This document shows positions 8,685-17,776 of a stretch of 64,000 nucleotides of DNA, one piece after another. Location of the stretch: assembly GCA_017430535.1 (NCBI GenBank), contig JAFRMR010000003.1, positions 186,001-250,000 of the forward strand. The letters are read 5' to 3'. The stretch's first letter is position 1. Every line of letters begins with the position of its first letter. The position numbers were made by a program, and so were the translations under genes. Below the pieces are notes generated by a model that was not told the origin of the DNA, did no database searches, and was given only the letters and a program-made list of their open reading frames with translations. This stretch comes from Clostridia bacterium (GTDB taxonomy: Bacteria; Bacillota; Clostridia; Oscillospirales; Acutalibacteraceae).

Positions 8685-8905
8685 ATAATCATCTCCGTGT
8701 ATATTTTAAAGTTAGACAAATGTTTCAAATACGATTTAACTGCGTGAATTGTATCAAAAAACAGCAAAAATATCAATATACATAATACACTAAATGTCAC
8801 AAAATAAAAAAATTTAAATAATATGCAACAAAAACTGTTTTTTTCATTACTTATGTACATAAGACGAAAATGACAAACTTTATATACATTATCTGGAGAA
8901 CAATT

Positions 8906-9424
8906 ATGATTTCGGAAATACTGAAAAAAGATTACGATAACCTTGAGCCGGATTATTTATACGACACTTTAACGGATATATCGGCTTACAGCATTAAAAA
9001 AATGGGTGTAAAAGCCATTGCGCTTGATCTTGACAATACGGTACTGCCCTACGGTTCATTCAGCTTTGATGAAAAATATACCGAATGGGTAAAAGCAATG
9101 AACGAATCGGGCATCCCGGTAATAATCATATCAAATACAGTTCTGTCAAGAGCATTTATCCTTTCAAAAAAATTAGGCGGTATTCCTTTTGTAGCTCCGG
9201 CCTTCAAGCCGAGTGTGCTGGGCCTGAAGCTTGCATCCAAAAAGATGAACATTCCGGCATCAAAAATCGCTATGATAGGCGATCAGGCCGATACCGATAT
9301 ACTCGCCGCAAATAAAATCGGAGCCGTTTCAATAAAGGTAAACGGTATCAAAGAGAGAGAAACAAAAAGAGCACGGGTTTCAAAAAAGACTGCTGTTGCC
9401 GCCCTGATTTCAACAATCAGATAA
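8906..9424 (+). CDS. YqeG-family HAD-IIIA phosphatase
   Basis: A 172-residue HAD-superfamily hydrolase. Motif I is LDLDNTVLPYG (both Asp present), motif II IIISNT, motif III a Lys in the FKPSVLGLKLA region, and motif IV GDQADTDILAANKIG. This set and the length fit the YqeG family of Firmicutes, whose B. subtilis member sits beside the GTPase YqeH; no such neighbour is present here. The ATG at 8906 has a GGAGA 6 bp upstream; the in-frame ATG at 8870 has no ribosome-binding site. A terminator at 9431-9466 follows. The physiological substrate is unknown. Confidence 0.88.
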   Translation: MISEILKKDYDNLEPDYLYDTLTDISAYSIKKMGVKAIALDLDNTVLPYGSFSFDEKYTEWVKAMNESGIPVIIISNTVLSRAFILSKKLGGIPFVAPAFKPSVLGLKLASKKMNIPASKIAMIGDQADTDILAANKIGAVSIKVNGIKERETKRARVSKKTAVAALISTIR

Positions 9425-9430
9425 CATTAT

Positions 9431-9466
9431 GACTCTCCCGCATAAAACTGTGAGAGAGTCTTTAAT
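9431..9466 (+). terminator. Terminator after the YqeG-like gene
   Basis: GACTCTC pairs with GAGAGTC at 9431-9460 and is followed by a T-rich run. Confidence 0.8.
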
Positions 9467-9473
9467 TTTATTA

Positions 9474-9502
9474 TTTACTTTTTTGTGAATGGGTGATATA
9501 CT
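9474..9502 (+). promoter_or_regulatory. Promoter of thrH
   Basis: TTTACT at 9474-9479 and TATACT at 9497-9502 have a 17-bp spacer, about 25 bp upstream of the thrH start. Confidence 0.7.
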
Positions 9503-9526
9503 TTCATAGAAACGGAGTGAATAATT

Positions 9527-10126
9527 ATGAATATTGTTTGCCTTGATATGGAAGGCGTTCTTGTGCCTGAAATCTGGATAGCTTTTGCAGAAGAAGTAGG
9601 AATACCTGAACTTAAGCGCACAACAAGAGATGAGCCGGATTATGACAAGCTTATGAAATACAGAATCAATATCCTTAAGGAGAATAATCTTGGCCTTAGA
9701 GAAATTCAGGCAGTTATAGCAAAAATTGACCTTATGCCCGGCGCAAAGGAATTCCTTGATAAGCTTCGCGAAATAACCCAAGTAATTATACTCAGCGATA
9801 CTTTTGAGCAGTTTGCCACTCCCCTTATGAAAAAACTGGATTGGCCTACCATATTCTGCAATTCCCTTGAAGTAAGTAAAGCCGGTGAAATAACAGGTTT
9901 TAAAATGAGATGTGAAAAGTCAAAGCTTTCCACCGTAAAAGCACTGCAAAGCATCGGATTTGAAACCATCGCTGCCGGTGACAGTTTCAACGACCTTGGA
10001 ATGATTCAGGCCGGCAAATCCGGATTCTTATTCAAGACAACAGATAAAATAAAAGCGGATTATCCGCAGATACCCGCATATGATACTTACGATGAACTGT
10101 TTGAGGCGATAGTAAAAGCACTTTAA
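9527..10126 (+). CDS. thrH: ThrH: phosphoserine phosphatase / homoserine phosphotransferase
   Basis: HAD-family enzyme of 199 residues. The Pseudomonas homologue dephosphorylates phosphoserine and can transfer the phosphate to homoserine, linking serine and threonine synthesis. Motif I is CLDMEGVLVPEIW, where Glu replaces the usual third Thr position as in known ThrH proteins; motif II is ILSDTFEQF and motif IV AAGDSFNDLGM. The long matching N-terminal stretch through TTRDEPDYD supports ThrH over SerB. The start follows a CGGAG. No thr or ser genes are nearby. Confidence 0.92.
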   Translation: MNIVCLDMEGVLVPEIWIAFAEEVGIPELKRTTRDEPDYDKLMKYRINILKENNLGLREIQAVIAKIDLMPGAKEFLDKLREITQVIILSDTFEQFATPLMKKLDWPTIFCNSLEVSKAGEITGFKMRCEKSKLSTVKALQSIGFETIAAGDSFNDLGMIQAGKSGFLFKTTDKIKADYPQIPAYDTYDELFEAIVKAL

Positions 10127-10171
10127 CATATCACAGGCCGATAAGTATTATATGCTTTCGGAGGACTTTTT

Positions 10172-11020
10172 ATGCAAGCATTTATTTCGGTATTTCTGGC
10201 AGTGTTTCAGGCCATAGCCGCATTTATTACCGGATTATTCGGTACATCTTCAACACCTATTACGCCTATAAGCGGCAAAACAACTGCTTCACAGTCAATA
10301 GTTATGAAAATCGGAGCAATTGATAAAATAAGACAGTTTGAAGGCGCCTGTTCCGACGGTGAATATGTATATCAGATTATGATTGAGCCGTCTTCTTCCA
10401 CCGGAGGAGATGAAAAAGCGGTTGTTCTTAAAATTGACCCGAAAACCTGGACCTTGGCGGAAAACGGCCGCTCGGAAATGCTTACCGAACTTAACCACGC
10501 AAATGATATAACCTATGATCCCCGTATCAAGCTGCTTATGATTTCAAATAACGCACCTAACTATACTCTTGTTTCGGCGTTATATCCCGATTCATTACAA
10601 TATAAGGCCGGTATGACCATAGAGCATCCCCTTTACTCCCTTGCTTATGTTGACACAGGCAGCACAAGCTATTACTATGCAGGTATTTCCGGCACATATA
10701 ATTTCGGTGAATATAACGGTGCTTTTGATACAATCAAAACTTTCAAAGGCATTGACAATGGTTATGTGAAGCAATCCATAGAAACCGACAATCAATATCT
10801 CTACTGTTTGTTTTCCGATTCAAACTGCATTTATAAATATGATTTTTCGGGCAATTATTTAGGCCGCTGTTTCCTGCCGAATCCCGAATCCGGATTAAAC
10901 AGTTACGAAGCCGAAGGCATCTTTTTCCACGGCGGTAAAATGTATGTTTCGTACAATATTTTGGGTAAAAACAACGGCGGCGTAATTTGTAAAATTGATA
11001 AAATAGAATTCAAAAAATGA
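10172..11020 (+). CDS. Hypothetical exported or membrane-anchored beta-propeller-like protein
   Basis: I do not recognise the family. The first ~25 residues are hydrophobic (a signal peptide or anchor), followed by a Ser/Thr/Pro/Gly linker. The remaining ~230 residues are beta-rich, with segments such as GEYVYQIMIE, DNQYLYCLFS and GGKMYVSYNI that resemble blades of a propeller reading a repeated aromatic pattern. No catalytic motif is evident. RBS CGGAGGAC lies 8 bp before the ATG, and a strong terminator follows. It may bind a cell-surface ligand, but this is a guess from localisation. Confidence 0.7.
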   Translation: MQAFISVFLAVFQAIAAFITGLFGTSSTPITPISGKTTASQSIVMKIGAIDKIRQFEGACSDGEYVYQIMIEPSSSTGGDEKAVVLKIDPKTWTLAENGRSEMLTELNHANDITYDPRIKLLMISNNAPNYTLVSALYPDSLQYKAGMTIEHPLYSLAYVDTGSTSYYYAGISGTYNFGEYNGAFDTIKTFKGIDNGYVKQSIETDNQYLYCLFSDSNCIYKYDFSGNYLGRCFLPNPESGLNSYEAEGIFFHGGKMYVSYNILGKNNGGVICKIDKIEFKK

Positions 11021-11034
11021 TAATATAACCCTGA

Positions 11035-11059
11035 AGCCCGCTTTTGCGGGCTTTTTTTT
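11035..11059 (+). terminator. Rho-independent terminator
   Basis: AGCCCGC pairs with GCGGGCT around TTTT and is followed by seven T residues. Confidence 0.95.
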
Positions 11060-11072
11060 GCACAATTTTATA

Positions 11073-11101
11073 TTGAAGATAACGGTATTTACTGGTATTA
11101 T
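11073..11101 (+). promoter_or_regulatory. Promoter of the TMEM43-like/Tim44-like gene
   Basis: TTGAAG at 11073-11078 and TATTAT at 11096-11101 with a 17-bp spacer. Confidence 0.7.
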
Positions 11102-11134
11102 ATTGTAAAAGATTTTTAAAAGGAGATGAAAAGG

Positions 11135-13069
11135 GTGACAAAAAATAAAAAAAGGAAAAAATCCTTACTGAATATACCTACAGCATCCATAATACTATTT
11201 TCACTGTTCATTTTCCTTTTAAGCTGGAGCGTTTACCAAAAACATCTTTACACAGAATCTGCAGCTTTATTTGACAATTCAGATATCAGCCTTTCTTTTC
11301 CCGAAGCCGGAGACGGAGATTATGTTTTCCTCACCGGGAAACCCGATATTGCGATTAAACCGACTGACAGACTTCTCGATGTAAGTGCAGATGGATATGT
11401 GCTGGCAAGAAATGTGGAAATGTATCAGTACTATATTTCATCCGACTCTTTAAAAGAGGGCTTCTGTTCATCGCAAAAAGCCGAGGTTATTTATAAAAAC
11501 AGTGATAAATACATAAACCCTGTATGGCCAGAAGGTCTTGAAAGCGAAGTATATTACGGGAAAATATCGATAGGCCCTGATAAAGCGGTTTTGGGAGAGA
11601 ACTTTATCTCCGCTTTCAGAAACGGATGCAAATATTTTGAATCCGAGCACAATAAAGAAAAGCTTACAAATCTACCGGCTGTAAAAAACAGCTACGGACT
11701 CACACCTTACAGTGACGGTTATTACAGCGGCGACCCCGATAATCCCCGGCTCGGTGATATAAGGGTAACTTATGAATATATTCCCGTAACCTCCTTTAAC
11801 GAAATATCCGTTTTGGGTGTACGATCGGGCAACGCCCTTGGTGCAGGCGATATCAACTTTATGGCGGATTACGCCGCAACCCCGGAGAGCACCAAAACAG
11901 TCCTTTGCAAAACCCCTGAAAGCACATATAAACTTCTGAGAATAATGGCTTTTGCTTCACTTATATTTGCCGTTATCCTGCTTCTAAAAGAAGGAATTAC
12001 AACAGCAGGTGCAAAAAAGAAGCTCAGAATCCTCCTGATGTTTGCACTGCTTATTTGCACAACACTCCTTCCAATTCAGAAGGCTAAAGCTGATTTCGGT
12101 GATTACGGTGGAGGCAGCGACTACGGAGGATATGACTACGGCGGATACGATTACGGCAGCCATGACTATGGCGGCAGCGACTATAATAATAATGACAGCA
12201 ACGACAGCTATCAGCAGGAAAAAGTAACATATTACAGTTACGGATTTTATCCCGATTCTTCATATGTTTATAAGGGCACGGTAAAAGTATTCAATTACCT
12301 TTATAATGAGTTTGAAGAGGGCAAGATAACAGGGATGGAGGTACGGGATGAAAGCGGCGCAAGTGCAATTGCCGGCGAATTCTTCCTGCTTGGTATAGTT
12401 GATACTGTTTTAATTGTTTTTAAAAACCAAAAGAAAAAATACAGATTCAAGCCCCTGCCTAAAGGCGCAATATCAACATCCCCGGCACTTCTGAACAGCA
12501 TCAAATCATATATTGAAACAAAAGATGAAAACTTCAGCGAAGAGACATTCAGAAAGAAAGCGGGATCAATGTATATAAGGTTACAGAACGCATGGCAGGC
12601 AAAGGATCTGGAGCCGGTAAGAGACTGCCTAACCGATGAATTCTATAATAAAAACAATACTCAGCTTGATAATTACAGAAAGAATCATCAGACTAATATC
12701 ATTGAGGATATATCCGTTGAATCCGTATTCATAAAAGGCTGGAAAGAAGAAAACGGAAACGATGTGATCATTGCAAATCTGAAAACGAATATAACGGACT
12801 ATGTTATTGATGATAACACCGGTGAAGTAATAAAAGGCAGCAGAAACGAATACAAAAAGATGAATTATGAATTCTCATTTATACGAAAGTCCGGAATCAA
12901 AACAGGCGAAAACGAAAAAGAATTTGTCTGCCCCAACTGCGGCGCTCCCCTTGATATTAACAGCTCTGCAAAATGCGAATATTGTGACTCTGTTATTATC
13001 AAAGATGCAACCGACTGGTGCATAAATAGCATTAAAGGTATTTCTCAGAGAACATATCCGAAAACATAA
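11135..13069 (+). CDS. Multidomain membrane protein: TMEM43-like region, Tyr/Gly repeat, Tim44-like domain, zinc ribbon
   Basis: The GTG at 11135 has AGGAG 9 bp upstream; the ATG at 11126 touches that AGGAG, so GTG is preferred (644 residues). In order: a membrane segment (about residues 17-35); an extracytoplasmic region whose DYVFLTGKPDIAI and LARNVEMYQYY segments recall TMEM43-family proteins; two more hydrophobic segments near 270-320; a tyrosine/glycine/aspartate repeat of YGGYDYGG type near 325-350; a further hydrophobic stretch near 410; a Tim44-like domain starting FSEETFRKKAGSMYIRLQNA (about 470-600); and a zinc ribbon with CPNC and CEYC. The last two modules recur in the gene at 31970-32509. 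Function unknown; the architecture suggests a membrane-anchored scaffold. Confidence 0.7.
   Translation: MTKNKKRKKSLLNIPTASIILFSLFIFLLSWSVYQKHLYTESAALFDNSDISLSFPEAGDGDYVFLTGKPDIAIKPTDRLLDVSADGYVLARNVEMYQYYISSDSLKEGFCSSQKAEVIYKNSDKYINPVWPEGLESEVYYGKISIGPDKAVLGENFISAFRNGCKYFESEHNKEKLTNLPAVKNSYGLTPYSDGYYSGDPDNPRLGDIRVTYEYIPVTSFNEISVLGVRSGNALGAGDINFMADYAATPESTKTVLCKTPESTYKLLRIMAFASLIFAVILLLKEGITTAGAKKKLRILLMFALLICTTLLPIQKAKADFGDYGGGSDYGGYDYGGYDYGSHDYGGSDYNNNDSNDSYQQEKVTYYSYGFYPDSSYVYKGTVKVFNYLYNEFEEGKITGMEVRDESGASAIAGEFFLLGIVDTVLIVFKNQKKKYRFKPLPKGAISTSPALLNSIKSYIETKDENFSEETFRKKAGSMYIRLQNAWQAKDLEPVRDCLTDEFYNKNNTQLDNYRKNHQTNIIEDISVESVFIKGWKEENGNDVIIANLKTNITDYVIDDNTGEVIKGSRNEYKKMNYEFSFIRKSGIKTGENEKEFVCPNCGAPLDINSSAKCEYCDSVIIKDATDWCINSIKGISQRTYPKT
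12096..12189 (+). repeat. Short tandem repeat encoding Tyr/Gly/Asp-rich linker
   Basis: Imperfect 12-15-bp units of the GACTACGGCGGA type encode about seven DYGG-like units in the linker between the last N-terminal membrane segment and the downstream domains. Such tracts are prone to slippage, so copy number may vary between strains. Confidence 0.75.
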
Positions 13070-13071
13070 AG

Positions 13072-13097
13072 AAACATCCGCCCTTTGGGCGAATGTT
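13072..13097 (+). terminator. Hairpin after the Tim44-like gene (copy 1)
   Basis: AACATCCGCCC and GGGCGAATGTT form a stem with one mismatch, directly after the stop. A 17-bp core starting CATCCGCCC is repeated at 13358-13374. Confidence 0.6.
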
Positions 13098-13112
13098 CGT
13101 AAATCAGTATTG

Positions 13113-13340
13113 GTTTTCGCGGAAAACTAAAACCGCAGCACATCGTCAGATTTGTTCACCATACACAAAGTATGATTCGCAAATCTTCCTTGTTCTGCGG
13201 CTTATTTTTCACGAGAAAACTGCTTCGCACCTCAAAAAGATGAGATTTGTGCATATTTGCAGGTTTTGACAACGAGGAATACTTGGCTGTATTCCGAGGA
13301 GGAATGCCTGCACAAGATGCGCAAAGGTCGCTTTTTGAGG
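13113..13340. repeat. Structured intergenic element between duplicated hairpins
   Basis: This gene-free stretch is packed with inverted repeats. GTTTTC/GAAAAC is at 13113-13127. A hairpin at 13133-13200 has CCGCAG/CTGCGG outside AGATTTG/CAAATCT. A second structure at 13230-13340 has a perfect CCTCAAAAAG/CTTTTTGAGG outer stem, inner TTGTGCA/TGCACAA, and a central GGAATAC/GTATTCC hairpin with loop TTGGCT. The whole is flanked by direct repeats of the 17-bp hairpin core (13075-13091 and 13358-13374). It could be a palindromic interspersed repeat (MITE-like) or a structured RNA. I recall similar GAGGAATACTTGGCTGTATT sequence in other gut Clostridia but cannot verify it here. Confidence 0.6.
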
Positions 13341-13354
13341 CATTACTGTTTTAT

Positions 13355-13381
13355 GAGCATCCGCCCTTTGGGCGGATGTTT
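13355..13381 (-). terminator. Hairpin downstream of trxA (copy 2)
   Basis: CATCCGCCC pairs with GGGCGGATG around TTT at 13358-13379, immediately beyond the trxA stop. It has four T residues on the plus strand and a weaker run on the minus strand, so it may act in both directions. Confidence 0.65.
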
Positions 13382-13392
13382 TCTGTTATAAG

Positions 13393-13704
13393 TTATTTGA
13401 GCAATTCCAAAAGAGCTGCTTTGGGTTTATATCCGATTGATGTGCCTGCAATTTTACCGTCTTTGATAAGAACTATGGTGGGAATACTTGAAATACCGAA
13501 GCTTGCCGCCAATGCAGTCTGCTCATCAACATTAACTTTGCCGACTTTGACTTTACCTGAGTATTCCTCTGCAATTTCGGCAACAACAGGGGCAACCATT
13601 CTGCAGGGGCCGCACCACTCAGCCCAGAAATCAAGCAAAACAGGTATATCGGAATTCATAACCTCTTTATCAAAGTTTTCATTTGTAATAACAATTTCTG
13701 CCAT
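13393..13704 (-). CDS. trxA: Thioredoxin
   Basis: Small cytoplasmic dithiol oxidoreductase with the WAEWCGPCRM active site and the conserved cis-Pro segment SSIPT. The ATG at 13704 has GGGGGA 8 bp upstream and gives a normal 103-residue protein; the upstream in-frame ATG at 13719 only adds MGEMK. It lies directly downstream of an FTR-like iron-sulfur protein, which suggests it is reduced by that protein from ferredoxin rather than by NADPH-thioredoxin reductase. Last gene of the rnj-to-trxA unit. Confidence 0.96.
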   Translation of the reverse strand: MAEIVITNENFDKEVMNSDIPVLLDFWAEWCGPCRMVAPVVAEIAEEYSGKVKVGKVNVDEQTALAASFGISSIPTIVLIKDGKIAGTSIGYKPKAALLELLK

Positions 13705-13719
13705 TTTCATTTCCCCCAT

Positions 13720-13917
13720 TCATTTTTGTTTATAGTAAAGCATACAGTGGCAAAAGCCCTCAAAATCCGGATCTTTTATCTGCTCTCTGAATTCACGGCA
13801 CATACACTTTGTATCTTCCGTCCGCTCTCTGCGGCAGGGGCAGTATCCTCCGGTTCTTTCAAGCCCTTCTTTTACCACTTTTACTATTTCTTCATCGGGA
13901 TTAAATGTTATCTTCAT
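13720..13917 (-). CDS. Ferredoxin:thioredoxin reductase catalytic-subunit-like protein
   Basis: A 65-residue protein with three CxC motifs: C26-P-C28, C38-M-C40 and C56-H-C58. FTR catalytic (beta) subunits hold a 4Fe-4S cluster next to a redox disulfide and pass electrons one at a time from ferredoxin to a thioredoxin disulfide. The plant-type spacing (16 then 8 residues between the pairs) is not kept: here it is 9 then 15, as in the short bacterial and archaeal variants. No alpha subunit is present. The start overlaps the end of ftsH and the stop abuts trxA, making a partner relation likely. Activity is inferred. Confidence 0.82.
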   Translation of the reverse strand: MKITFNPDEEIVKVVKEGLERTGGYCPCRRERTEDTKCMCREFREQIKDPDFEGFCHCMLYYKQK

Positions 13918-15853
13918 TTTCCGGTTCGTCTGTTACTGTAACGGTTTCGGTGCTGTCATCGGGGGCACACCCTTCCATGATAGCCGTAAACTCTTTTCCT
14001 TCAATCTTATCCTGCTGAAGCAAAATCTCGGCTACCTGATGCAGTTTATCCATATGATCATTCAGAATCTGCTTGGTTTTCTCATAAGCTTCGGAAATAA
14101 GGCGCTCAATTTCATCATCAATCTGTGATGCAACATTTTCGGAATAATCCCTTACATGGCTGAAATCTTTACCGAGAAACACCTCATTATTATCGCTTCC
14201 GAAGAAAATTGGGCCTATCTTATCGCTCATACCGTACTTGGTAACCATATCCCTTGCAATCTGTGTTGCCCTCTGAATATCATTTGAAGCGCCGCTTGAT
14301 ATATCGCCGAGTACAAGTTCTTCGGCAACTCTGCCGCCGAGGAGTGACACAAGATTATCAAGAAGCTCGTTTTTGGATGTATAGGTTTTATCTTCAACCG
14401 GCCTGTAAAGGGTATAACCGCCAGCAAGACCTCTGGGAATTATCGATATCTGATGAACAGGATCTTTATGCTCAAGATAGTAAGATGAAACAGCATGGCC
14501 TGCTTCATGGAAAGCAGTTAACTTTTTGGCGCTTTCGCTCATCTTATGGGATTTCTTTTCTCCGCCTACTTCAACTTTAAGGGCCGCTTCATCAACCTCA
14601 GCCATTGTAATGGCTTTTTTGCCCCTTCTTGCAGCGAGAAGAGCGGCTTCGTTAAGCAGGTTTTCAAGATCTGCACCGGTAAAACCGACGGTTGCATGAG
14701 CAACACTTTCAAAATCAACATCAGGGCCTATAGGTTTGCCCTTGGCGTGAACTTTAAGTATGGCTACCCTGCCCTTCTGATCCGGGTAATTAACGGTAAC
14801 CTGTCTGTCAAATCTGCCTGGTCTGAGAAGCGCGGGATCAAGTATATCCGGCCTGTTTGTGGCGGCAATAACTATTACTCCCTCATTGGCGCCGAAGCCG
14901 TCCATTTCAACAAGCAGCTGGTTAAGAGTCTGTTCTCTTTCATCATGTCCGCCGCCCATGCCTGCGCCTCTGTGGCGGCCCACGGCATCAATTTCATCAA
15001 TGAATATAATTGAAGGAGCCTGTCTCTTTGCTTTATCAAATAAATCTCTTACACGGGAAGCACCAACGCCTACATACATTTCAACAAAGTCACTGCCCGA
15101 GATTGAAAGGAAGGGAACGCCCGCTTCACCGGCAACAGCCCTTGCAAGAAGAGTTTTACCCGTGCCCGGAGGGCCCACAAGCAATACGCCTTTGGGTATT
15201 CTTGCACCAAGCTGATCGAATTTTTTAGGATCCTTAAGGAACTCAACTATTTCAGCCAGCTCTTCTTTTTCTTCATCCGCGCCTGCAACATCATCAAATG
15301 TTGTTTTGCGTTTTTCATCAGAAGTCTGCTTTACTCTTGCCTTGCCGAAGGAAAGGGTTCTGTTGTTTTCGCTGCCTATGGTCTGATTCATTCTTCTCAG
15401 CATAAAGAACAGCATTGCTCCCATAAGACCGAAAAGAATAAGAGAAGGCAGTATGCTTACAAGCAGCGAATTTGAAGAACCGGCAATATACTTTGCCTCA
15501 ATTTTTTCATCCGGGTGAGCTCTGTTATATTCAATTACTCCCGAATGTATATCTTCAATAAAAAGGCTCACACTGGGCACCGAATATCTGTGGCCCTGTG
15601 ATTTTTGGGGATCCTCACCTTCAAGGAAGTATACCAGAGCTCCGTTGCTCAGATTAAGTTGATAACTCTTGACCTTACCTTCGTCAAAAAGAGCCACTAC
15701 CTCATAATATTCCAGGTTTTCATTTTTCTGCTTATCGGCATAGAAAGATATGCCTGCAATAATAAGAATCGGTATAAGTATATACGGCAGGAATGAAATA
15801 ATCTTTTTTGAAGGCGGTACCTTGCCGTTTTTGTTATCAGGTTTTCCGTTCAA
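13901..15853 (-). CDS. ftsH: ATP-dependent zinc metalloprotease FtsH
   Basis: Membrane-anchored AAA+ protease that degrades misfolded membrane and regulatory proteins. It has two N-terminal membrane segments (about 20-37 and 130-150), an AAA domain with GPPGTGKT (about residue 225) and [12 protein letters not shown], the second-region-of-homology arginines in RPGRFDR, and the zinc site HEAGH. The length of 650 is normal. The start is a TTG overlapping the hpt stop as TTGA, with AAGGAG 8 bp upstream. The tilS-hpt-ftsH order is common in Firmicutes. Confidence 0.98.
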   Translation of the reverse strand: MNGKPDNKNGKVPPSKKIISFLPYILIPILIIAGISFYADKQKNENLEYYEVVALFDEGKVKSYQLNLSNGALVYFLEGEDPQKSQGHRYSVPSVSLFIEDIHSGVIEYNRAHPDEKIEAKYIAGSSNSLLVSILPSLILFGLMGAMLFFMLRRMNQTIGSENNRTLSFGKARVKQTSDEKRKTTFDDVAGADEEKEELAEIVEFLKDPKKFDQLGARIPKGVLLVGPPGTGKTLLARAVAGEAGVPFLSISGSDFVEMYVGVGASRVRDLFDKAKRQAPSIIFIDEIDAVGRHRGAGMGGGHDEREQTLNQLLVEMDGFGANEGVIVIAATNRPDILDPALLRPGRFDRQVTVNYPDQKGRVAILKVHAKGKPIGPDVDFESVAHATVGFTGADLENLLNEAALLAARRGKKAITMAEVDEAALKVEVGGEKKSHKMSESAKKLTAFHEAGHAVSSYYLEHKDPVHQISIIPRGLAGGYTLYRPVEDKTYTSKNELLDNLVSLLGGRVAEELVLGDISSGASNDIQRATQIARDMVTKYGMSDKIGPIFFGSDNNEVFLGKDFSHVRDYSENVASQIDDEIERLISEAYEKTKQILNDHMDKLHQVAEILLQQDKIEGKEFTAIMEGCAPDDSTETVTVTDEPENEDNI

Positions 15854-16410
15854 TTCATTTTCTCCTTCTCTTCGTATATTTCTCTTTTCAAAACGCCTAT
15901 AAAAGGCAGATTTCTGTATTTTTCAGCATAATCAAGACCATAGCCAACTACAAATTCATCGGGAACATCTGTGCCCCAGTAATCCGCTTTAAGGTCAACA
16001 ACTCTTCTCTCGGGTTTGTCCAGAAATGTGCAGATTCTAATGCTGCTCGGGTTTCTTGTAAGCAGAACATTCTTTACATAATTCAGAGTTCTGCCTGAAT
16101 CAAGAATATCCTCAACAAGAAGCACATCAAATCCTTCAAGATTAACATCAAGGTCCTGCTCTATTTTAACGGCACCGGTAGTATTCTCGGTTTTATTACC
16201 GTAAGAGGATACAACCATAAAGTTTATCTGGCAAGGAACCGTGATTGCTCTCATCAGGTCCGCCATAAATACAACTGAGCCTTTCAGTATTGAAACGAGC
16301 AGCAGATTTTTACCGGCATAATCACGGCTGATTTGCTTTCCGAGCCTTTCAACTATTTTCTTTATTTCGTCCTCACTTAGCAGGACTTCACTGATATCAT
16401 CATATATCAT
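15850..16410 (-). CDS. hpt: Hypoxanthine (guanine) phosphoribosyltransferase
   Basis: Purine salvage enzyme making IMP/GMP from base and PRPP. The PRPP-binding motif is [14 protein letters not shown], the SILKGSVVF loop lies upstream, and [19 protein letters not shown] lies near the C-terminus. I chose the ATG at 16410 ([12 protein letters not shown]), which matches the usual N-terminus; an ATG at 16440 would add ten residues inside tilS. Overlaps tilS by 11 bp and ftsH by 4 bp. Confidence 0.96.
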   Translation of the reverse strand: MIYDDISEVLLSEDEIKKIVERLGKQISRDYAGKNLLLVSILKGSVVFMADLMRAITVPCQINFMVVSSYGNKTENTTGAVKIEQDLDVNLEGFDVLLVEDILDSGRTLNYVKNVLLTRNPSSIRICTFLDKPERRVVDLKADYWGTDVPDEFVVGYGLDYAEKYRNLPFIGVLKREIYEEKEKMN

Positions 16411-17776
16411 AGTCAGCTGTTTTTCTCCTGTATATTGCATTAACAGTTATACTGCATATATTCTCGGTTTCTGTAGAAACGGCAACACGCTTGTCAACGC
16501 CGCATCCGCAGGCGCCGATTACGCCCGCTTCATCTTCAAAAACAGGTAATGTATCCCTTGCTTCAGGCGGAATATGATATTCATTCTGAAGCTTTCGAAG
16601 CGGTTTTGTAATGCCCCTTGAAGCAGGAGACAGAGTGTCCCCTTCTTTCCTGGTTCTTACCGTAATCTTTCCGATGATTTTATCACTGTCAAAATACATA
16701 ATATTTGACAAACCGTTAACTTTTTTGGAATTATCCGGAAGAGAGGCTGTTTTTTCAAATCGAATATTATACTCTCCGAAGCAAATATCCCCCGGCTGTA
16801 ATACGATTTCGCAAGTCTCAGACAAGGGCGTTTCAACCTTTTCAAGTAGTCCGGCCCGGATTCTTAAAAAGCAATTTCCGTAAATCTGGATTTTTTCTCC
16901 GGAACTGCCGCACCTTACGGCATTGATTATATCATCAATAATTCTGCTGTCAGCCCTGAATCCGGTATAATCAAAAACAATCTGTGCCGCTGCTCTTCTG
17001 AGGAGCGAATCCGGCATACCGGAGAGAAACGATATATCGTATCCTCCGCCTGTTTTTGCCGATTGTATCTTTTCGGCAGCCAGCACTGATAAATAAGCCT
17101 CATCTTCGTTTATATTATCAATGCAGCGCCCGGCAGCCCACAAGAAGCCCGGATTAAGCTTTGTAAGCTCACTTACAACATTATGCCTTATTCTGTTTCT
17201 TGCATAGGTTATATCCGAATTGGTTCTGTCCGTTACAAATGGAATCGAATTACTGTTACAGTAGTTTACAATCTCTTCTTTTGTGCAGTTAATCAAAGGC
17301 CTGATAATATTATCTCTTTTTACCGGAATTGAACAAAGGCCTTTAAGAGAAGATCCTCTGGTAAAGTTAAAAAGAAATGTTTCAACCCTGTCATCAAGAT
17401 TGTGAGCAGTGGCAATCAGCACATCACTTCCGAAAGAGGCAAAAAAATCATACCTCACCTGTCTTCCGGCTTCTTCTTCAGACAGTTTTTCGTCTGCCGC
17501 TTTCTTTTTAACATCTGCAGATAAAACATGGCATTTTATACCTTTGTTATCGCAGTAATCTCTGACAAACGCTTCATCCGAATCTGCCTCTTTGCCGCGG
17601 ATTCCGTGATTCACATGGGCAGCCTCAAGAGTAAAACCAAGCTCATCTTTAAGTGCAAGAAGAATATTGAACAGCGCCATTGAATCACTTCCGCCGGATA
17701 AAGCGGCTATAACTCTGCTGCCCGGCGGAATCAGATTATTATCGGTTATAAAAGCTCTGGCCTTATCAATCATCAT
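16400..17776 (-). CDS. tilS: tRNA(Ile)-lysidine synthase
   Basis: Converts C34 of tRNA-Ile2(CAU) to lysidine so that it reads AUA. The N-terminal PP-loop ATPase has the SGGSDSMAL motif (about residue 27), followed by HVNHGIRG and [20 protein letters not shown]. The central and C-terminal TilS substrate-binding domains are present, with RNRIRHNVV and RKEGDTLSP. Length of 458 is typical. It overlaps dnaB by 11 bp through an ATGATGATTGA junction, so it is translationally coupled. Confidence 0.97.
   Translation of the reverse strand: MMIDKARAFITDNNLIPPGSRVIAALSGGSDSMALFNILLALKDELGFTLEAAHVNHGIRGKEADSDEAFVRDYCDNKGIKCHVLSADVKKKAADEKLSEEEAGRQVRYDFFASFGSDVLIATAHNLDDRVETFLFNFTRGSSLKGLCSIPVKRDNIIRPLINCTKEEIVNYCNSNSIPFVTDRTNSDITYARNRIRHNVVSELTKLNPGFLWAAGRCIDNINEDEAYLSVLAAEKIQSAKTGGGYDISFLSGMPDSLLRRAAAQIVFDYTGFRADSRIIDDIINAVRCGSSGEKIQIYGNCFLRIRAGLLEKVETPLSETCEIVLQPGDICFGEYNIRFEKTASLPDNSKKVNGLSNIMYFDSDKIIGKITVRTRKEGDTLSPASRGITKPLRKLQNEYHIPPEARDTLPVFEDEAGVIGACGCGVDKRVAVSTETENICSITVNAIYRRKTADYDI

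Noticed and set aside
13247-13735. 162-codon rightward open frame starting inside the structured element
   Set aside because: Most of it is antisense to trxA. The first part lies in the inverted-repeat element, which explains the open frame better than coding does.
14546-15013. 155-codon open frame antisense to ftsH
   Set aside because: It is a shadow of the highly biased ftsH codons, and ftsH motifs are all intact on the other strand.
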